Assembly (NCBI RefSeq): GCF_005144585.1
Contig: NZ_SSMQ01000063.1
Coordinates: 1 to 64,000 of the forward strand
Reading direction: 5' to 3'
Source of the DNA: Polyangium fumosum
Lineage (GTDB): Bacteria; Myxococcota_A; Polyangia; Polyangiales; Polyangiaceae
DNA: 64,000 bases
The notes beneath the pieces are model-generated. The model did not search any database and was not told where the DNA came from. It worked only from the letters and a program-made list of their open reading frames with translations. Shown here in pieces: positions 1 to 8,812 of the stretch. A program made the translations under genes and the position numbers. Numbering within the stretch: position 1 is the first letter of the stretch; each line of letters starts with the position of its first letter.

Positions 1-294
1 CTCAAGCACCTCGCGCGCACCCAACCGGACCTGCCAGCGACCGCAGAACTCGCGACACACGAGGTCGAGGCCTTGGTGCTGCTCAAGCGGAAACGAAAGA
101 AGAAGAACGAGCAGATCCCCGATGGGATCCCGCCGCTCGCGCTCGCCGTGCAGTGGATCGCCGAGCTCGGCGGCTACACAGGCAAGTCTTCGGGAGGTCC
201 CCCCGGCTCCGTCACCATCAGTCGCGGCCTGGAACGCCTAGCTCCCGCAGCAGAGATGCTGCGCGTCCTCAGGGAGAATGGGCTCGTAAGATGA
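1..294 (+). CDS. IS4-family (Tn5-like) transposase, C-terminal fragment
   Basis: The reading frame is open from the first base of the window and ends at TGA 292-294, giving about 97 residues of the C-terminus. The stretch WIAELGGYTG followed by a Gly/Pro turn and SRGLERL matches the end of IS4/IS50-type DDE transposases (typically WIAxLGGF...LWRGLxRL). A basic run KRKRKKK precedes it. The catalytic DDE residues lie outside the window, so intactness cannot be judged. A dispersed palindromic repeat begins 13 bases after the stop, but no clear terminal inverted repeat of an insertion sequence could be assigned. The family call is fairly secure; activity is unknown. Confidence 0.7.
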   Translation, partial: LKHLARTQPDLPATAELATHEVEALVLLKRKRKKKNEQIPDGIPPLALAVQWIAELGGYTGKSSGGPPGSVTISRGLERLAPAAEMLRVLRENGLVR

Positions 295-307
295 GACCAG
301 TGCTCAG

Positions 308-372
308 GGCCGTGCCTGGTCCGGGGTCGAGGGGGCGGACAGCCCCCCGCGGGGTCCGGGGCAGCGCCCCGG
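308..372. repeat. Dispersed GC-rich palindromic repeat, copy 1
   Basis: About 65 bases that recur almost unchanged in inverted orientation at 10472-10533 and in diverged direct orientation at 10733-10802. The unit contains two small dyads, one around GGGGGCGGACAGCCCCC and one around CCGGGGCAGCGCCCCGG. It lies between the transposase fragment and the ureohydrolase gene. It has the look of a REP-like intergenic element. Confidence 0.7.
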
Positions 373-424
373 CGGCGAGACCCAAGTGCGCGCGGGGGCC
401 TTCTGGCCTACGCTAGGCCCCGCC

Positions 425-1546
425 ATGACGCCGATCGAAGAGCTCGCCATTCTCCTTCGGCCCGCGGGAGGCGGGCTCCACCTGGTTTCCACCGGGCGTG
501 CCGAACAGCTCGCCTTGCAACGTGCGCTCTACCAGGTCGCGAGCGACGAGGCTGTGCAGGCAAAACACCTCGAAGCGCTCGCGCGGATTCCGACGGCGCG
601 GGTCGTCGTGCTCGGCGTGCCCTCGGATGTTGGCGCGGGGTTTCGGCGTGGGGCGAACCTCGGCCCTCAGGCGATACGGGCGCGCTTGCTCGAAGAGCAG
701 CCTGATTTTCCGTTGCGTGCGGCGGAACGCGGCGTCGTCGACATCGGCGACGTTTTTGTCGTCCCTCAGCTCCTCTCGGACGACATGCTGAGCGAGGCGC
801 AGAAGGCTGCCTCGCGGAAGGCGCTTTACCCGAATGTCCCTGCGGCTGTGGCCGAGCGCTTGCCTGTCTCGCCGCTCTCGATTGCCGAGCGTGCGCTCGA
901 TCTCGTCTTTCAGATGAACCCCGCTGTGAAGCCCTTCGTCATCGGCGGGGATCATTCGACGGCCTGGCCTGTCGCTGCTGCGCTTGCGCGTGTTCGTCCG
1001 CCGGCGAAGGAGCGCTGGGGCATCGTCCAGCCGGATGCGCATACCGATCTCTTGCCCGAGCGCCTCGGGATTCGGATGTGCTTCGCGACCTGGTCGTACC
1101 ACGCGAATGAGCTCTTTGGCCGGGATGGACGGCTCGTGCAGGTCGGCACGCGGGCCTCGCGGCACGAGCGTGGCCACTGGGAGCAGGGCCTCGGCGTGCG
1201 GCAATTCTGGGCGGACGAGTGCCTCGCCAAACCCGAGGCTACGCTCGATGCGCTCCTCGCGCACCTCAAATCGCATGGCGTCACGGGCGTTTATTTCTCG
1301 AATGACATCGACGGCACCGACGAGCGGTTCGCCGATGCGACGGGGACGCCTGAGCCTTTTGGGCTCGAGCCGGATTTCGTGGTCGAGCTGATCCGGCGGC
1401 TCGGCCGCGAGGTGGGGATCGTCGCGGGGGACGTAATGGAGGTCGCGCCCGTGCTTGGCCCGAGCCCGGAGAGCCAGCGGCGGACGGTGGGGCTCGCGGT
1501 GCGCTACCTCGACGAGACGCTCCGCGCGATGCTCGCGGGGGCCTGA
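425..1546 (+). CDS. Arginase/agmatinase/formiminoglutamase-family ureohydrolase
   Basis: This 373-residue protein belongs to the manganese ureohydrolase superfamily, which hydrolyses guanidino or formimino compounds such as arginine, agmatine or formiminoglutamate. All metal-binding motifs are visible: GGDHS near residue 175, DAHTD near 204 and NDIDGTD near 293. The last lacks the proline usual in DxDxxDP. An N-terminal extension of about 60 residues precedes the usual core. The start at ATG 425 is preferred over an in-frame ATG at 386, which would place the first 13 residues on the repeat-flanking sequence. The substrate cannot be decided from sequence; no arginine or histidine pathway gene is adjacent. 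Confidence 0.85.
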   Translation: MTPIEELAILLRPAGGGLHLVSTGRAEQLALQRALYQVASDEAVQAKHLEALARIPTARVVVLGVPSDVGAGFRRGANLGPQAIRARLLEEQPDFPLRAAERGVVDIGDVFVVPQLLSDDMLSEAQKAASRKALYPNVPAAVAERLPVSPLSIAERALDLVFQMNPAVKPFVIGGDHSTAWPVAAALARVRPPAKERWGIVQPDAHTDLLPERLGIRMCFATWSYHANELFGRDGRLVQVGTRASRHERGHWEQGLGVRQFWADECLAKPEATLDALLAHLKSHGVTGVYFSNDIDGTDERFADATGTPEPFGLEPDFVVELIRRLGREVGIVAGDVMEVAPVLGPSPESQRRTVGLAVRYLDETLRAMLAGA

Positions 1547-1615
1547 GGCCATTCCTCGCGGACCCGTTGACAGCTTTACGTCGCTGCTGTCTCCTCCCGG
1601 AAAGTCGGAGGGTCC

Positions 1616-2311
1616 ATGAGTCGTCGTAACAAGGGTTGGAGCGCGGTTCCCGTCGTGATGGTCCTGGCCATGGGATCTTGGGGCTGCGCGCACCTGCCCA
1701 AGACGGGCACCGAGTCCACGGGGGAGCCGCTCAACGTCGAGGTCCGCACCGAGACGCACACGTACGTCACGCAGGCGAAGGTCGGCGAGGTGCAGCACCG
1801 TGACTCGTCCGGCCGGCTCGTCGGGACCTCGTCGCTCTACGAGAACCAGGTCGGCTCGTACGACGTCACGCGCTGGCAGGTCTTCCAGGGCGAAATGAAC
1901 ATCGACGATCAGGACTTTTACAGCATCGCGGGGGACGCGGATGCGGCGGCGCAGATCGCCGACTACCGCTCCACCGGCGTGACCATGAACCGTGTTGGCA
2001 TCGGGCTCGCGATCGCTGGCGGCGCGGCCATGCTCGCGGGGATCATCCTCGGCTCCTCGCTCTCGACGAAGGACGAGTACGGCATCGCGTCGCGCCCGAC
2101 GTGGACGACGGCGGCGGCGACGGGTGGCATCCTCATGGGCCTCGTGGGCGGCGGCGTGGCGTGGGCCGGCTATGCGCGGACGAAGCGCGAGCACCCGATC
2201 GACGACCCGCAAAAGGCGGCCAACGCCGCGCGCCGGTACAACAAGCAGATCGGCGAGCAGCCCGAGCCTGAGCCTGAGGAAGTGCGCCCGCGCCGCAAGC
2301 GGCGGCGTTGA
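1616..2311 (+). CDS. Putative lipoprotein with two membrane segments
   Basis: A 231-residue protein with an N-terminal signal ending in the lipobox-like GSWGC (Cys about residue 25), so it is probably lipidated and exported. Two hydrophobic glycine/alanine-rich segments follow at about residues 128-146 and 160-180. The C-terminus is highly charged, with PEPEPEE followed by a run of Arg/Lys. GGAGGG at 1607-1612 is the ribosome binding site. TTGACA at 1567-1572 could be a -35 element, but no convincing -10 is seen. No known domain was recognised. It converges on the membrane protein gene at 2313 with one base between stops. Confidence 0.7.
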   Translation: MSRRNKGWSAVPVVMVLAMGSWGCAHLPKTGTESTGEPLNVEVRTETHTYVTQAKVGEVQHRDSSGRLVGTSSLYENQVGSYDVTRWQVFQGEMNIDDQDFYSIAGDADAAAQIADYRSTGVTMNRVGIGLAIAGGAAMLAGIILGSSLSTKDEYGIASRPTWTTAAATGGILMGLVGGGVAWAGYARTKREHPIDDPQKAANAARRYNKQIGEQPEPEPEEVRPRRKRRR

Positions 2312-2312
2312 G

Positions 2313-2708
2313 CTAGGGTTGAACTTTGCCGGCGAGATCGAACACCGGCGCGTAGAGCCCGTAGAACGAGAGCCCGACCGCGCCGAGGGCGAGCGTGATC
2401 CCGCCGCAGAGGAGCCCCACTGCGAGCCTGCCTCCGCCTCGTTTGCGCACAAACATTCCCGCCACGGCGAGCCCGATCGCTCCCGCGGCCCCGCCGAGCG
2501 GGGTCACGTGGGCGAGCACGGCGCGCGTCACGAGCGGCAAGACTGCGTTGCTGCCGAACTCGTCGTACATCTTTGCGAAGGCCGGGAGCACGAGCCTGTC
2601 GAGCAGCACGAGGGCCGTCGCGAGCGAGGCGACGACCAGCGCGAGCACGAAGTCTACGGGGTTCAGGCCCACCACGCGGGCTTCCTGGGGTTCTGCCGGA
2701 GTCGTCAC
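2313..2708 (-). CDS. Small membrane protein, three predicted TM segments
   Basis: About 131 residues from a GTG at 2708; a longer frame up to 3044 would read through the 43-bp tandem repeat and is unlikely. Three hydrophobic segments are visible (about residues 17-35, 62-80 and 92-112). The tail FYGLYAPVFDLAGK and the central LPxF-KMYDEFG-LPLVTR pattern weakly recall one half of GspF-type secretion inner-membrane proteins, but the protein is far too short to be a normal GspF and this is only a hint. The start codon is uncertain; another GTG lies 12 codons downstream, just before GLNPVDF. Function unknown. Confidence 0.55.
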   Translation of the reverse strand: MTTPAEPQEARVVGLNPVDFVLALVVASLATALVLLDRLVLPAFAKMYDEFGSNAVLPLVTRAVLAHVTPLGGAAGAIGLAVAGMFVRKRGGGRLAVGLLCGGITLALGAVGLSFYGLYAPVFDLAGKVQP

Positions 2709-2752
2709 GTTCGTTCGTCGCCTCGGGCCGGGGAGTGTACGCGCCCGCCTGC

Positions 2753-2978
2753 CTCGCGCGCGAGGCCCGCGCCCATGTCGGACCCCCTCCGGGTCTCGCC
2801 GACGAGGCCCGCGCCCTGATCGGACCCCGCCGCTTGCCTCGCGCGCGAGACCCGCGCCCATGTCGGACCCTGTCCGGGGTCTCGCCGACGAGGCCCGCGC
2901 CCTAATCGGACTAGCTCCGGGGTCTCGCCGACGAGACCCGCGCCCATGTCGGACCCCGTCCGGGGTCTCGTCGACGAG
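2753..2978. repeat. 43-bp tandem repeat, five units plus a partial sixth
   Basis: Units begin at 2753, 2795, 2838, 2881, 2924 and 2967 (period 42, 43, 43, 43, 43). Each unit opens with a 12-base palindrome, CTCGCCGACGAG or CTCGCGCGCGAG. It then carries CCCGCGCCC and a second dyad, best preserved as GACCCCGTCCGGGGTC. Alternate units differ in the middle (CATGTCGG versus CTGATCGG or CTAATCGG), which suggests an 86-base higher-order unit. It fills most of the 307-base gap between the divergent... strand-distinct neighbours at 2708 and 3016, both transcribed on the minus strand. Confidence 0.85.
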
Positions 2979-3015
2979 GCAAACGGGTGAACTTACGTTG
3001 TGTTGAGATGTAGGT

Positions 3016-3639
3016 TTAGCAGCCGCCTTCGACCGGGAGCGCATCGACGTCGAAGGGCTCGCTCGTCGGGACCCACGGGTCTGGCGCTTCGAACGAGAGC
3101 GTGCCGTGGAGCGAGATCGAGCAGGGGAACGTCCCTTCGACCACCAACGTTCCGGCGCCGGAGACGGCCGGCGCGGCGTTCATCGGTTGCGGGGGAAAAC
3201 CTCCCGGCGTCGCGCAGTCGCTCGCCTGGTTCGTCACGTCCGCGAGCGAGACGATCCAGGGCGGCGTGGTCTCGATCGCGAGGGTCGGGGTCGTGCCCAT
3301 CTCGACGAAGAGGCGGAAGCAGACGTTTCGCGTAGGGTCGGCCTTGAAGATGATGAACCGCGGGACGTGCGTGAAGAGGTTCGACGCGGAGTAGCCGTCT
3401 CCTCCTCCGCCCGCGCCGCCGCTGCCCCCGGCGCCGCCTTCGCCGCCTTCGCCGCCTTCGCCGCCGCTGCCGCCTTCGCCGCCGCTGCCGCCTGCGCCCC
3501 CGCTGCCGGTTCCGCTGCTGGTCCCGCCCCCGCTTCCGTGGGTCGTGTTCGTGACTTCGGTCCCGCAGGCGAGCAGGGCCAGGGCGAGGGCGGCGTTCGC
3601 CATGAGAAATCGCGTGGGTCGAAAGGAAGAAAGGTGCAT
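3016..3639 (-). CDS. Gly/Ser-rich lipoprotein
   Basis: A 207-residue protein with signal peptide and lipobox LLAC, Cys at about residue 25. It is followed by a low-complexity tether of GSGG/GGEGG repeats over about residues 35-80, a layout very common in myxobacterial surface lipoproteins. The C-terminal part (about 85-207) is an ordinary globular sequence with three or four cysteines and no recognised domain. GGAGG lies 8 bases before the start. It is divergent from the VWA/MopE gene at 3768, and the shared style suggests a cell-surface cluster. Function unknown. Confidence 0.75.
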   Translation of the reverse strand: MHLSSFRPTRFLMANAALALALLACGTEVTNTTHGSGGGTSSGTGSGGAGGSGGEGGSGGEGGEGGEGGAGGSGGAGGGGDGYSASNLFTHVPRFIIFKADPTRNVCFRLFVEMGTTPTLAIETTPPWIVSLADVTNQASDCATPGGFPPQPMNAAPAVSGAGTLVVEGTFPCSISLHGTLSFEAPDPWVPTSEPFDVDALPVEGGC

Positions 3640-3767
3640 CGAAGATCCTCCGGCTGTCCTTCGACGATGGTACGCCGCGAAGCGAAGGACGTCACTGTCG
3701 CGACGCGATCACGCGGCCCTTCCACCATGGACAAGGGGACGTCGTTTCTCTAGATTGCTCTGTTGGC

Positions 3768-6700
3768 ATGTTACGCTTTCGCGCTTTCGCGTGCGCCTTC
3801 GCTGCGCTCGCCGTCCTCCTCCTCCTCGGCCCGCGTGCTCTCGCCGCGGACCTGATCCTCAACGGCAGCGCTGCCGGGCCCGCGGTGTGCCCCGACGGCG
3901 GAACGCCCGTGGATCGACTCTGCCAGGTCAACGCGACCGCCGCGCAGAACAACGCCTGTCGTTACGGCGGCGAAAAAACGTTCGGCGTGGTGTCGTTGAC
4001 CAACGGCGCCCTCGTCTGCGTCGCGCCCTACGACGGAACGAACAAAACCAACACGGGCAACCTCGTCCTCAAGGCCAACCAGATCACCATCGACGCGACG
4101 TCGCGGATCCTCGCGAAGGGCGCGGGCTACCGAGGCCTCTTGTGCAACGACGGCGAGGGGCCCGCGACGTTCCCGCTCTCCGGCGGGCGCGGCGGCTGCT
4201 CGGTGCTCGACTCCGGCGGCGGCGGCGCGCATTTCGGGCAGGGCGGGCGCGGCACGAAGGACTGCCAGATCATGGGATCGGCGACCGCGTGCGAGTTCCC
4301 GCAGGAGTGGGAGGAGGACTGCGGAAACCTCAATGCGGCCGGCAACGCCTGCGTCGCGGCGAACGATCCGAACAAGGCCGTCTGTTACGGCACGACGAAC
4401 AGCGCGAACGGCGCGGGCGACGGGTTTCCCACGGTCGCGGGCCAGCCGTATCGGCACAGCATCTACGAGGTCGAGTTCGGCGCGGCCGGCGGCGACAAGG
4501 GGTGTCGCGACGGCTACGAGGCGGGGCTCCGCGCGGGGCGCGGCGGCGGTCGTATCGTGCTCTTCGCCGCGACGGCGGCCCAGGATGGCAAGATCGACAT
4601 CGCCGGCGGCGTCAGCTCCGATGGGCACCGCGGCTGCGCCGTGGGCAACGACTCGGCGGGCGGCGGCGCGGGCGGGTCGATCCTGATCATCGGCGATCAC
4701 GTGAACGTGCAGAGCTCCGCGCGCATCAGCGCGCACGGCGGCCGCGGCGGCGACTCGCAGCCGAAATGCCTGCCTTGCACGGCGAACGGCGACTGCGAGA
4801 CCGGACAAACCTGCCAGGCGGGCCGCTGCGGCCCCTGCAACTGCACGCCGTGCACCTCGAACGCGCAATGCAACACCTTGCTCGGGCAGACGTGCAAGAA
4901 CCTCGGCGGCCAGCTCGGCATGGTCTGCGCGAACGCGTCGAACCAGTGCACGCCCCTCGACCCGATGGACAACGAGGTCGAGTGCCGCGCCACGCAGAAC
5001 AACGGCACCTGCGACGATTGCGCGGGCGGCGGCGGCGGCGGCATCATCAACGTGCAGTCGCGCGTCGGCACCATCCACCCGCAGGCGATCTTCGACGTGC
5101 GCGGCGCGAACGGCGGCATCTGCCCGATCTGCGCCGGCGAGGCGGGCGGCGGCGCGGGCGAGCTGCAGATCGACAGCGCCTACGTCGGCGAGATCTGCGA
5201 CGGCTGGGACAACGATTTCGACGGCATGGTCGACGAGGACCTCGGCGTGATCCCCTGCCCGGACGGGTCGATGATCCCGGCGTGCTTGAACGGCGTCCCG
5301 CAGATCTGCAACTACGATCCGGCGCAGTGCCTCGTGCCGGCGTCGGATGCGCGCCCGCGCTTCGCGCTCGTGCTCGACACGTCGGGCTCGATGCTGAACG
5401 ACCTCGCGGGCAACCCCACGTTCGGCGACGGCTCGGCGGCGCACCCGGGCGTCGACACCGGCAGTGATCCCGACGCGCTGGCCGGCAACAACGCGCGCCT
5501 GTTCATCGCGAAGCAGGCGCTCACGCAGGTGCTCAGCGCCTTCCCGGAGAGCGATTACGCGCTCGCCCGGTATTACCAGGACGTCGGCGTCAACCGGAGC
5601 TGCCAGTCCGCGGCGAACTTCGAGTGCGCGCAGAGCTGCTGCTCGTACGACGATCCCTCGGACAACCTCCCGCCGCCGTACCCCTCGGTGTACCCGGACA
5701 ACCAGTGTGTCCTCTCGCAGCTCTATCCGGGCGCGGGGTACCCGAACAACGCGACGTTCACGGGGAACATCCCGATCGGCTGGCCGCAAGAGGCGATGGA
5801 GATGACGCCGACCTCGGATTGCATCAACTACGCCGGGTCCTGCGGGCCTCCGCGGCGCGGCGCGCAGTTCCTCGTCGGGTTCAACCAGCCCGTCAACCGG
5901 TATTTGCGGTGGCTCGACGGCGTCGAGGACGCCGACGCGATGTTCGACGCGAGCACGCTGGAGGGCAACCACTGCGCCATGGGCAACTGCGAGGTGCGCG
6001 GCTCGGGTCCGACGCCGCTCGCCGGCGCGCTCCAGGCGACGCACGATTACCTCAAGCCCGTCGTCACCTGCGACAGCGCCGCGGCGTGCCGCTCGTACGC
6101 CGCGATTCTGCTCACGGACGGCGCCGAGAGCTGCCAGGGCAACCCCCAGGCGGCCGCGGCGGCGCTGCTCGCCGGCATCAACGGCAAGCCCATCCCGACC
6201 TACGTGATCGGCTTCTCCGTGCTCGCGAGCGAGCAAACGCAGCTCAACCAGATCGCGGCCGCCGGCGGCACGGGGCAGGCGTTTTTCGTGTCGTCGAAGA
6301 GCGAGCTCGCGAACGCCCTCGCGCAGATCATCGGGCAGAACCAGAAGTTCGAGCTCTGCAACGGCCTCGACGACGATTGCGACAACCTCATCGACGAGGA
6401 CTTCCCCGAGAAGGGGCAGCCCTGCACGGACGGCGAGATCGGCGCTTGCCTCGGCGTCGGCACGTACGTTTGCAAGGCCGACGGCTCGGGCACCGAGTGC
6501 GGCATCACGGATCCGGGCGCTTCCCCGATGACCGAGGTCTGCAACAGCATGGACGACGATTGTGACGGCCTCGTCGACGAGGACGCCGCGGGCCTGCCGC
6601 TCGATTGCCCGAACTGCATCCCTTCGCCGGAGATCTGCGACGGCGTCGACAACGACTGCGATTTCAACATCGACGAGGAGCCGGACGTCTCGATGAACCA

Positions 6701-7337
6701 GCCGATGGTCTTCGGCGTGCCCTGCGGCGAGCTCACGGCGCCGAACGATCAGAGCCCCTGCCAGCTCGGCACGGTGCTCTGCATCAACGCGATGCCCGTG
6801 TGCGTGGGCTTCGTGGGACCGAAGGAGGAGCTCTGCAATGGGCTCGACGAGGACTGCGACGGCGTGGGTGACAACATGGCGCCGTGCCCCGGCGACAGCA
6901 AATGCATCGAGGCGCAATGCGCGATCCCCTGCACGGGCGGCGAATTCCCGTGCCCGCCGGGCCTTTCGTGCAACGACGACGGTTATTGCCTCAAGGTGAC
7001 GTGCGACCAGGTGAACTGCGGCCCGGGCCAGGTCTGCATGGCCGGCGTCTGTTATAACGCGCCCGACGGCGGCATGGGCGGCGAGGGCGGCGACGGCGGG
7101 TCGGGCGGCAGCGGCGGCTCGGGCGGCCTCGGCGGGGATCCCACGAGCAGCTCGGGCAGCGCGGGCGCGTCGAACGACGACGCGTATGGATTGGCCACGG
7201 GCGGCGGCGGCTGCACGTGCGGCATCGCGGCCGACGAGCGGCAGAACGCGGGCGTTTTCGCGGGGCTCGTCGCCCTCGCGGCGCTGGGTCTCGGTCGTCG
7301 CCGCGGCGCGCGCGCGTCGCGCAAGGAGGCGGCATGA
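3768..7337 (+). CDS. Secreted VWA-domain protein with MopE-type motifs and MYXO-CTERM-like tail
   Basis: A 1189-residue exported protein. Residues 1-26 form a signal peptide. Glycine-rich, Cys-containing sequence follows to about 470. A first MopE-like motif (ICDGWDNDFDGMVDED) sits near 476. A von Willebrand A domain with an intact MIDAS motif DTSGSM near 538 extends to about 860. Four more motifs of the form CNG-D-DDCD-xxDED lie at about 862, 924, 956 and 1023. The C-terminus has a Gly/Ser tether, a CTCG motif, a hydrophobic helix and an Arg cluster (GLGRRRGAR), as in MYXO-CTERM sorting signals. It probably acts as a surface-anchored adhesion or metal-binding protein. Its stop overlaps the next gene's start (ATGA). 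Confidence 0.85.
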   Translation: MLRFRAFACAFAALAVLLLLGPRALAADLILNGSAAGPAVCPDGGTPVDRLCQVNATAAQNNACRYGGEKTFGVVSLTNGALVCVAPYDGTNKTNTGNLVLKANQITIDATSRILAKGAGYRGLLCNDGEGPATFPLSGGRGGCSVLDSGGGGAHFGQGGRGTKDCQIMGSATACEFPQEWEEDCGNLNAAGNACVAANDPNKAVCYGTTNSANGAGDGFPTVAGQPYRHSIYEVEFGAAGGDKGCRDGYEAGLRAGRGGGRIVLFAATAAQDGKIDIAGGVSSDGHRGCAVGNDSAGGGAGGSILIIGDHVNVQSSARISAHGGRGGDSQPKCLPCTANGDCETGQTCQAGRCGPCNCTPCTSNAQCNTLLGQTCKNLGGQLGMVCANASNQCTPLDPMDNEVECRATQNNGTCDDCAGGGGGGIINVQSRVGTIHPQAIFDVRGANGGICPICAGEAGGGAGELQIDSAYVGEICDGWDNDFDGMVDEDLGVIPCPDGSMIPACLNGVPQICNYDPAQCLVPASDARPRFALVLDTSGSMLNDLAGNPTFGDGSAAHPGVDTGSDPDALAGNNARLFIAKQALTQVLSAFPESDYALARYYQDVGVNRSCQSAANFECAQSCCSYDDPSDNLPPPYPSVYPDNQCVLSQLYPGAGYPNNATFTGNIPIGWPQEAMEMTPTSDCINYAGSCGPPRRGAQFLVGFNQPVNRYLRWLDGVEDADAMFDASTLEGNHCAMGNCEVRGSGPTPLAGALQATHDYLKPVVTCDSAAACRSYAAILLTDGAESCQGNPQAAAAALLAGINGKPIPTYVIGFSVLASEQTQLNQIAAAGGTGQAFFVSSKSELANALAQIIGQNQKFELCNGLDDDCDNLIDEDFPEKGQPCTDGEIGACLGVGTYVCKADGSGTECGITDPGASPMTEVCNSMDDDCDGLVDEDAAGLPLDCPNCIPSPEICDGVDNDCDFNIDEEPDVSMNQPMVFGVPCGELTAPNDQSPCQLGTVLCINAMPVCVGFVGPKEELCNGLDEDCDGVGDNMAPCPGDSKCIEAQCAIPCTGGEFPCPPGLSCNDDGYCLKVTCDQVNCGPGQVCMAGVCYNAPDGGMGGEGGDGGSGGSGGSGGLGGDPTSSSGSAGASNDDAYGLATGGGGCTCGIAADERQNAGVFAGLVALAALGLGRRRGARASRKEAA

Positions 7338-8779
7338 ACACGGGACGAACGAAGCGGCTCGGGGTGGCCCTTGCCTTGGTGCCGGCGATGTTCGCCGTCC
7401 TGCTCGGGAGCGGCTGCGTCGACGACGCGTTTTGCTTCTCGTGCGGCGCGGAGCCCTCCGGCAGCGGCGCCTCCGGCGGCATGGGCGGCGTGGGCGGCGA
7501 GGGCGGCGAGGGGGGCATCGGGTTCGGCGGGTTTTCGCAGGTGGGCGGCGGCCCGCCCTGCGATGCCGACCTCTTGAACGACGTCGACAACTGCGGCGCG
7601 TGCGACAACAAATGCCTCCTGCCGAGCGCCTTCCCGCGCTGCGAGCAGGGGGTCTGCGTCGTCGACACGTGCGTGGCCGGCGCCTACGACGTCGACGGGG
7701 ATCCGAAGAACGGCTGCGAGTACGCCTGCCCGGTGCCGGTCCTCGGCCCCGAGCAATGCAACGGCATCGACGACGATTGCGACGGCAAGGTCGACTCGGC
7801 CGACCCCGATCTCGTCCCGCCCTCGAACCTCTGCACCGTGACGGCCGGGACGCCCTGCGAGGGGACGATGGTCGTCTGCAACGGCTCGTCGGGCTGGTCG
7901 TGCGTGTATCCGCCCGAGGTCGAGGTCGTCTCCGGCTTCGTGCGGATCACCGAGACCCGCTGCGACGGCGTCGACGGCAACTGCGACGGCAGCGTGGACG
8001 AGTGGTTCCAGGAGCTCGGCTCGGCCTGCGACGACGGCGGCCTCGGCAAGTGCGCCGATGTCGGCGTGGTCGTCTGCGACCCGACGAACCCGGCCACGAC
8101 GACCTGTGATCTCTCGGTGCTGCCCGACGCGCTCCCGCCGACGGCCGAGTCATGCAACGGCGCCGATGACGATTGCGACGGGTTCATCGACGAGGAGTTC
8201 GATCCTTCCGCGTTCGACATGGATCCCATTCCCGGCTCGAACCCGCCCGCCTTCGTGGACCGTTACGAGGCCTCGCGGCCCGACGCGAGCATGCAGGCGG
8301 CCGGCATCCTGGAAACCGTGGCCTGCAGCAAAGGCTCGGTCTTGCCCTGGACCGGCGGCTCCTACACCGAGGCCGCGGCCGCATGCGCGGCGCGTGGGCC
8401 GGGCTTCCGGCTCTGCTCCGCCGGCGAGCTCGAAGCGGCCTGCCGCGGTCCCGCGAGCATGTTGTATCCGTACGGCGCGACGTACGACGGCATGGCCTGC
8501 CTCGGCGTGGACAACCCCGCGGCCATGGGCGGGGCCGCCGCGACGGGCAGCCTCGCCGCGTGCGTCTCGGGCGCGGGTCCGCGGGATCTCTCGGGCAACG
8601 TGACGGAATGGACGCGCACGCAGACGAACGCCGCGGCCGCGCCGAACCGGATCTTCCAGCTTCACGGCGGTTCGTACCTTTCTCCGCAGCTCGGCCTCGC
8701 CTGCACGATGGAGCTCCCGGCCCGCGCGGCCGAGGGGACGCTCCTGCCGAACATCGGCTTCCGCTGCTGCCGGCAATAG
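7334..8779 (+). CDS. MopE-motif lipoprotein with C-terminal FGE-sulfatase-like domain
   Basis: About 481 residues from ATG 7334, which overlaps the preceding stop by four bases, so translation is probably coupled. The signal peptide ends in the lipobox GSGC (about residue 25), then comes a Gly-rich tether. At least three Cys/Asp-rich MopE-type motifs follow (CNGIDDDCDGKVDSADPD, CDGVDGNCDGSVDE, CNGADDDCDGFIDEE). The C-terminal 170 residues resemble the formylglycine-generating-enzyme/SUMF1 fold: FRLCSAGELEAACRG, DLSGNVTEWT, GGSY and the closing GFRCC. Such domains often act as C-type-lectin-like or cofactorless scaffolds, and catalytic activity is not implied. It is likely a partner of the VWA protein at the outer membrane. 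Confidence 0.82.
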   Translation: MNTGRTKRLGVALALVPAMFAVLLGSGCVDDAFCFSCGAEPSGSGASGGMGGVGGEGGEGGIGFGGFSQVGGGPPCDADLLNDVDNCGACDNKCLLPSAFPRCEQGVCVVDTCVAGAYDVDGDPKNGCEYACPVPVLGPEQCNGIDDDCDGKVDSADPDLVPPSNLCTVTAGTPCEGTMVVCNGSSGWSCVYPPEVEVVSGFVRITETRCDGVDGNCDGSVDEWFQELGSACDDGGLGKCADVGVVVCDPTNPATTTCDLSVLPDALPPTAESCNGADDDCDGFIDEEFDPSAFDMDPIPGSNPPAFVDRYEASRPDASMQAAGILETVACSKGSVLPWTGGSYTEAAAACAARGPGFRLCSAGELEAACRGPASMLYPYGATYDGMACLGVDNPAAMGGAAATGSLAACVSGAGPRDLSGNVTEWTRTQTNAAAAPNRIFQLHGGSYLSPQLGLACTMELPARAAEGTLLPNIGFRCCRQ

Positions 8780-8812
8780 TTTTCCCCCGACGAGCGGGGT
8801 AGAGTCGCGTCC

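Noticed and set aside
413-2452. A 679-codon antisense frame over the ureohydrolase and lipoprotein genes
   Set aside because: It has low-complexity Arg/Pro content, spans two real genes and the gap between them, and shows no motif.
2753-2978. Tandem repeats that at first look like a CRISPR array
   Set aside because: Units abut directly with a constant 43-base period and no unique spacers, and there are no cas genes.
2313-3044. A 243-residue form of the membrane protein starting at 3044
   Set aside because: Its first 110 residues would be encoded by the tandem repeat and are Arg/Gly-rich nonsense; GTG 2708 is the better start.
3771-6917. A 1048-codon open frame antisense to the VWA/MopE gene
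   Set aside because: It is a high-GC shadow frame: Arg/Ala/Val-rich without domains, while the plus frame has a signal peptide, VWA and MopE motifs.
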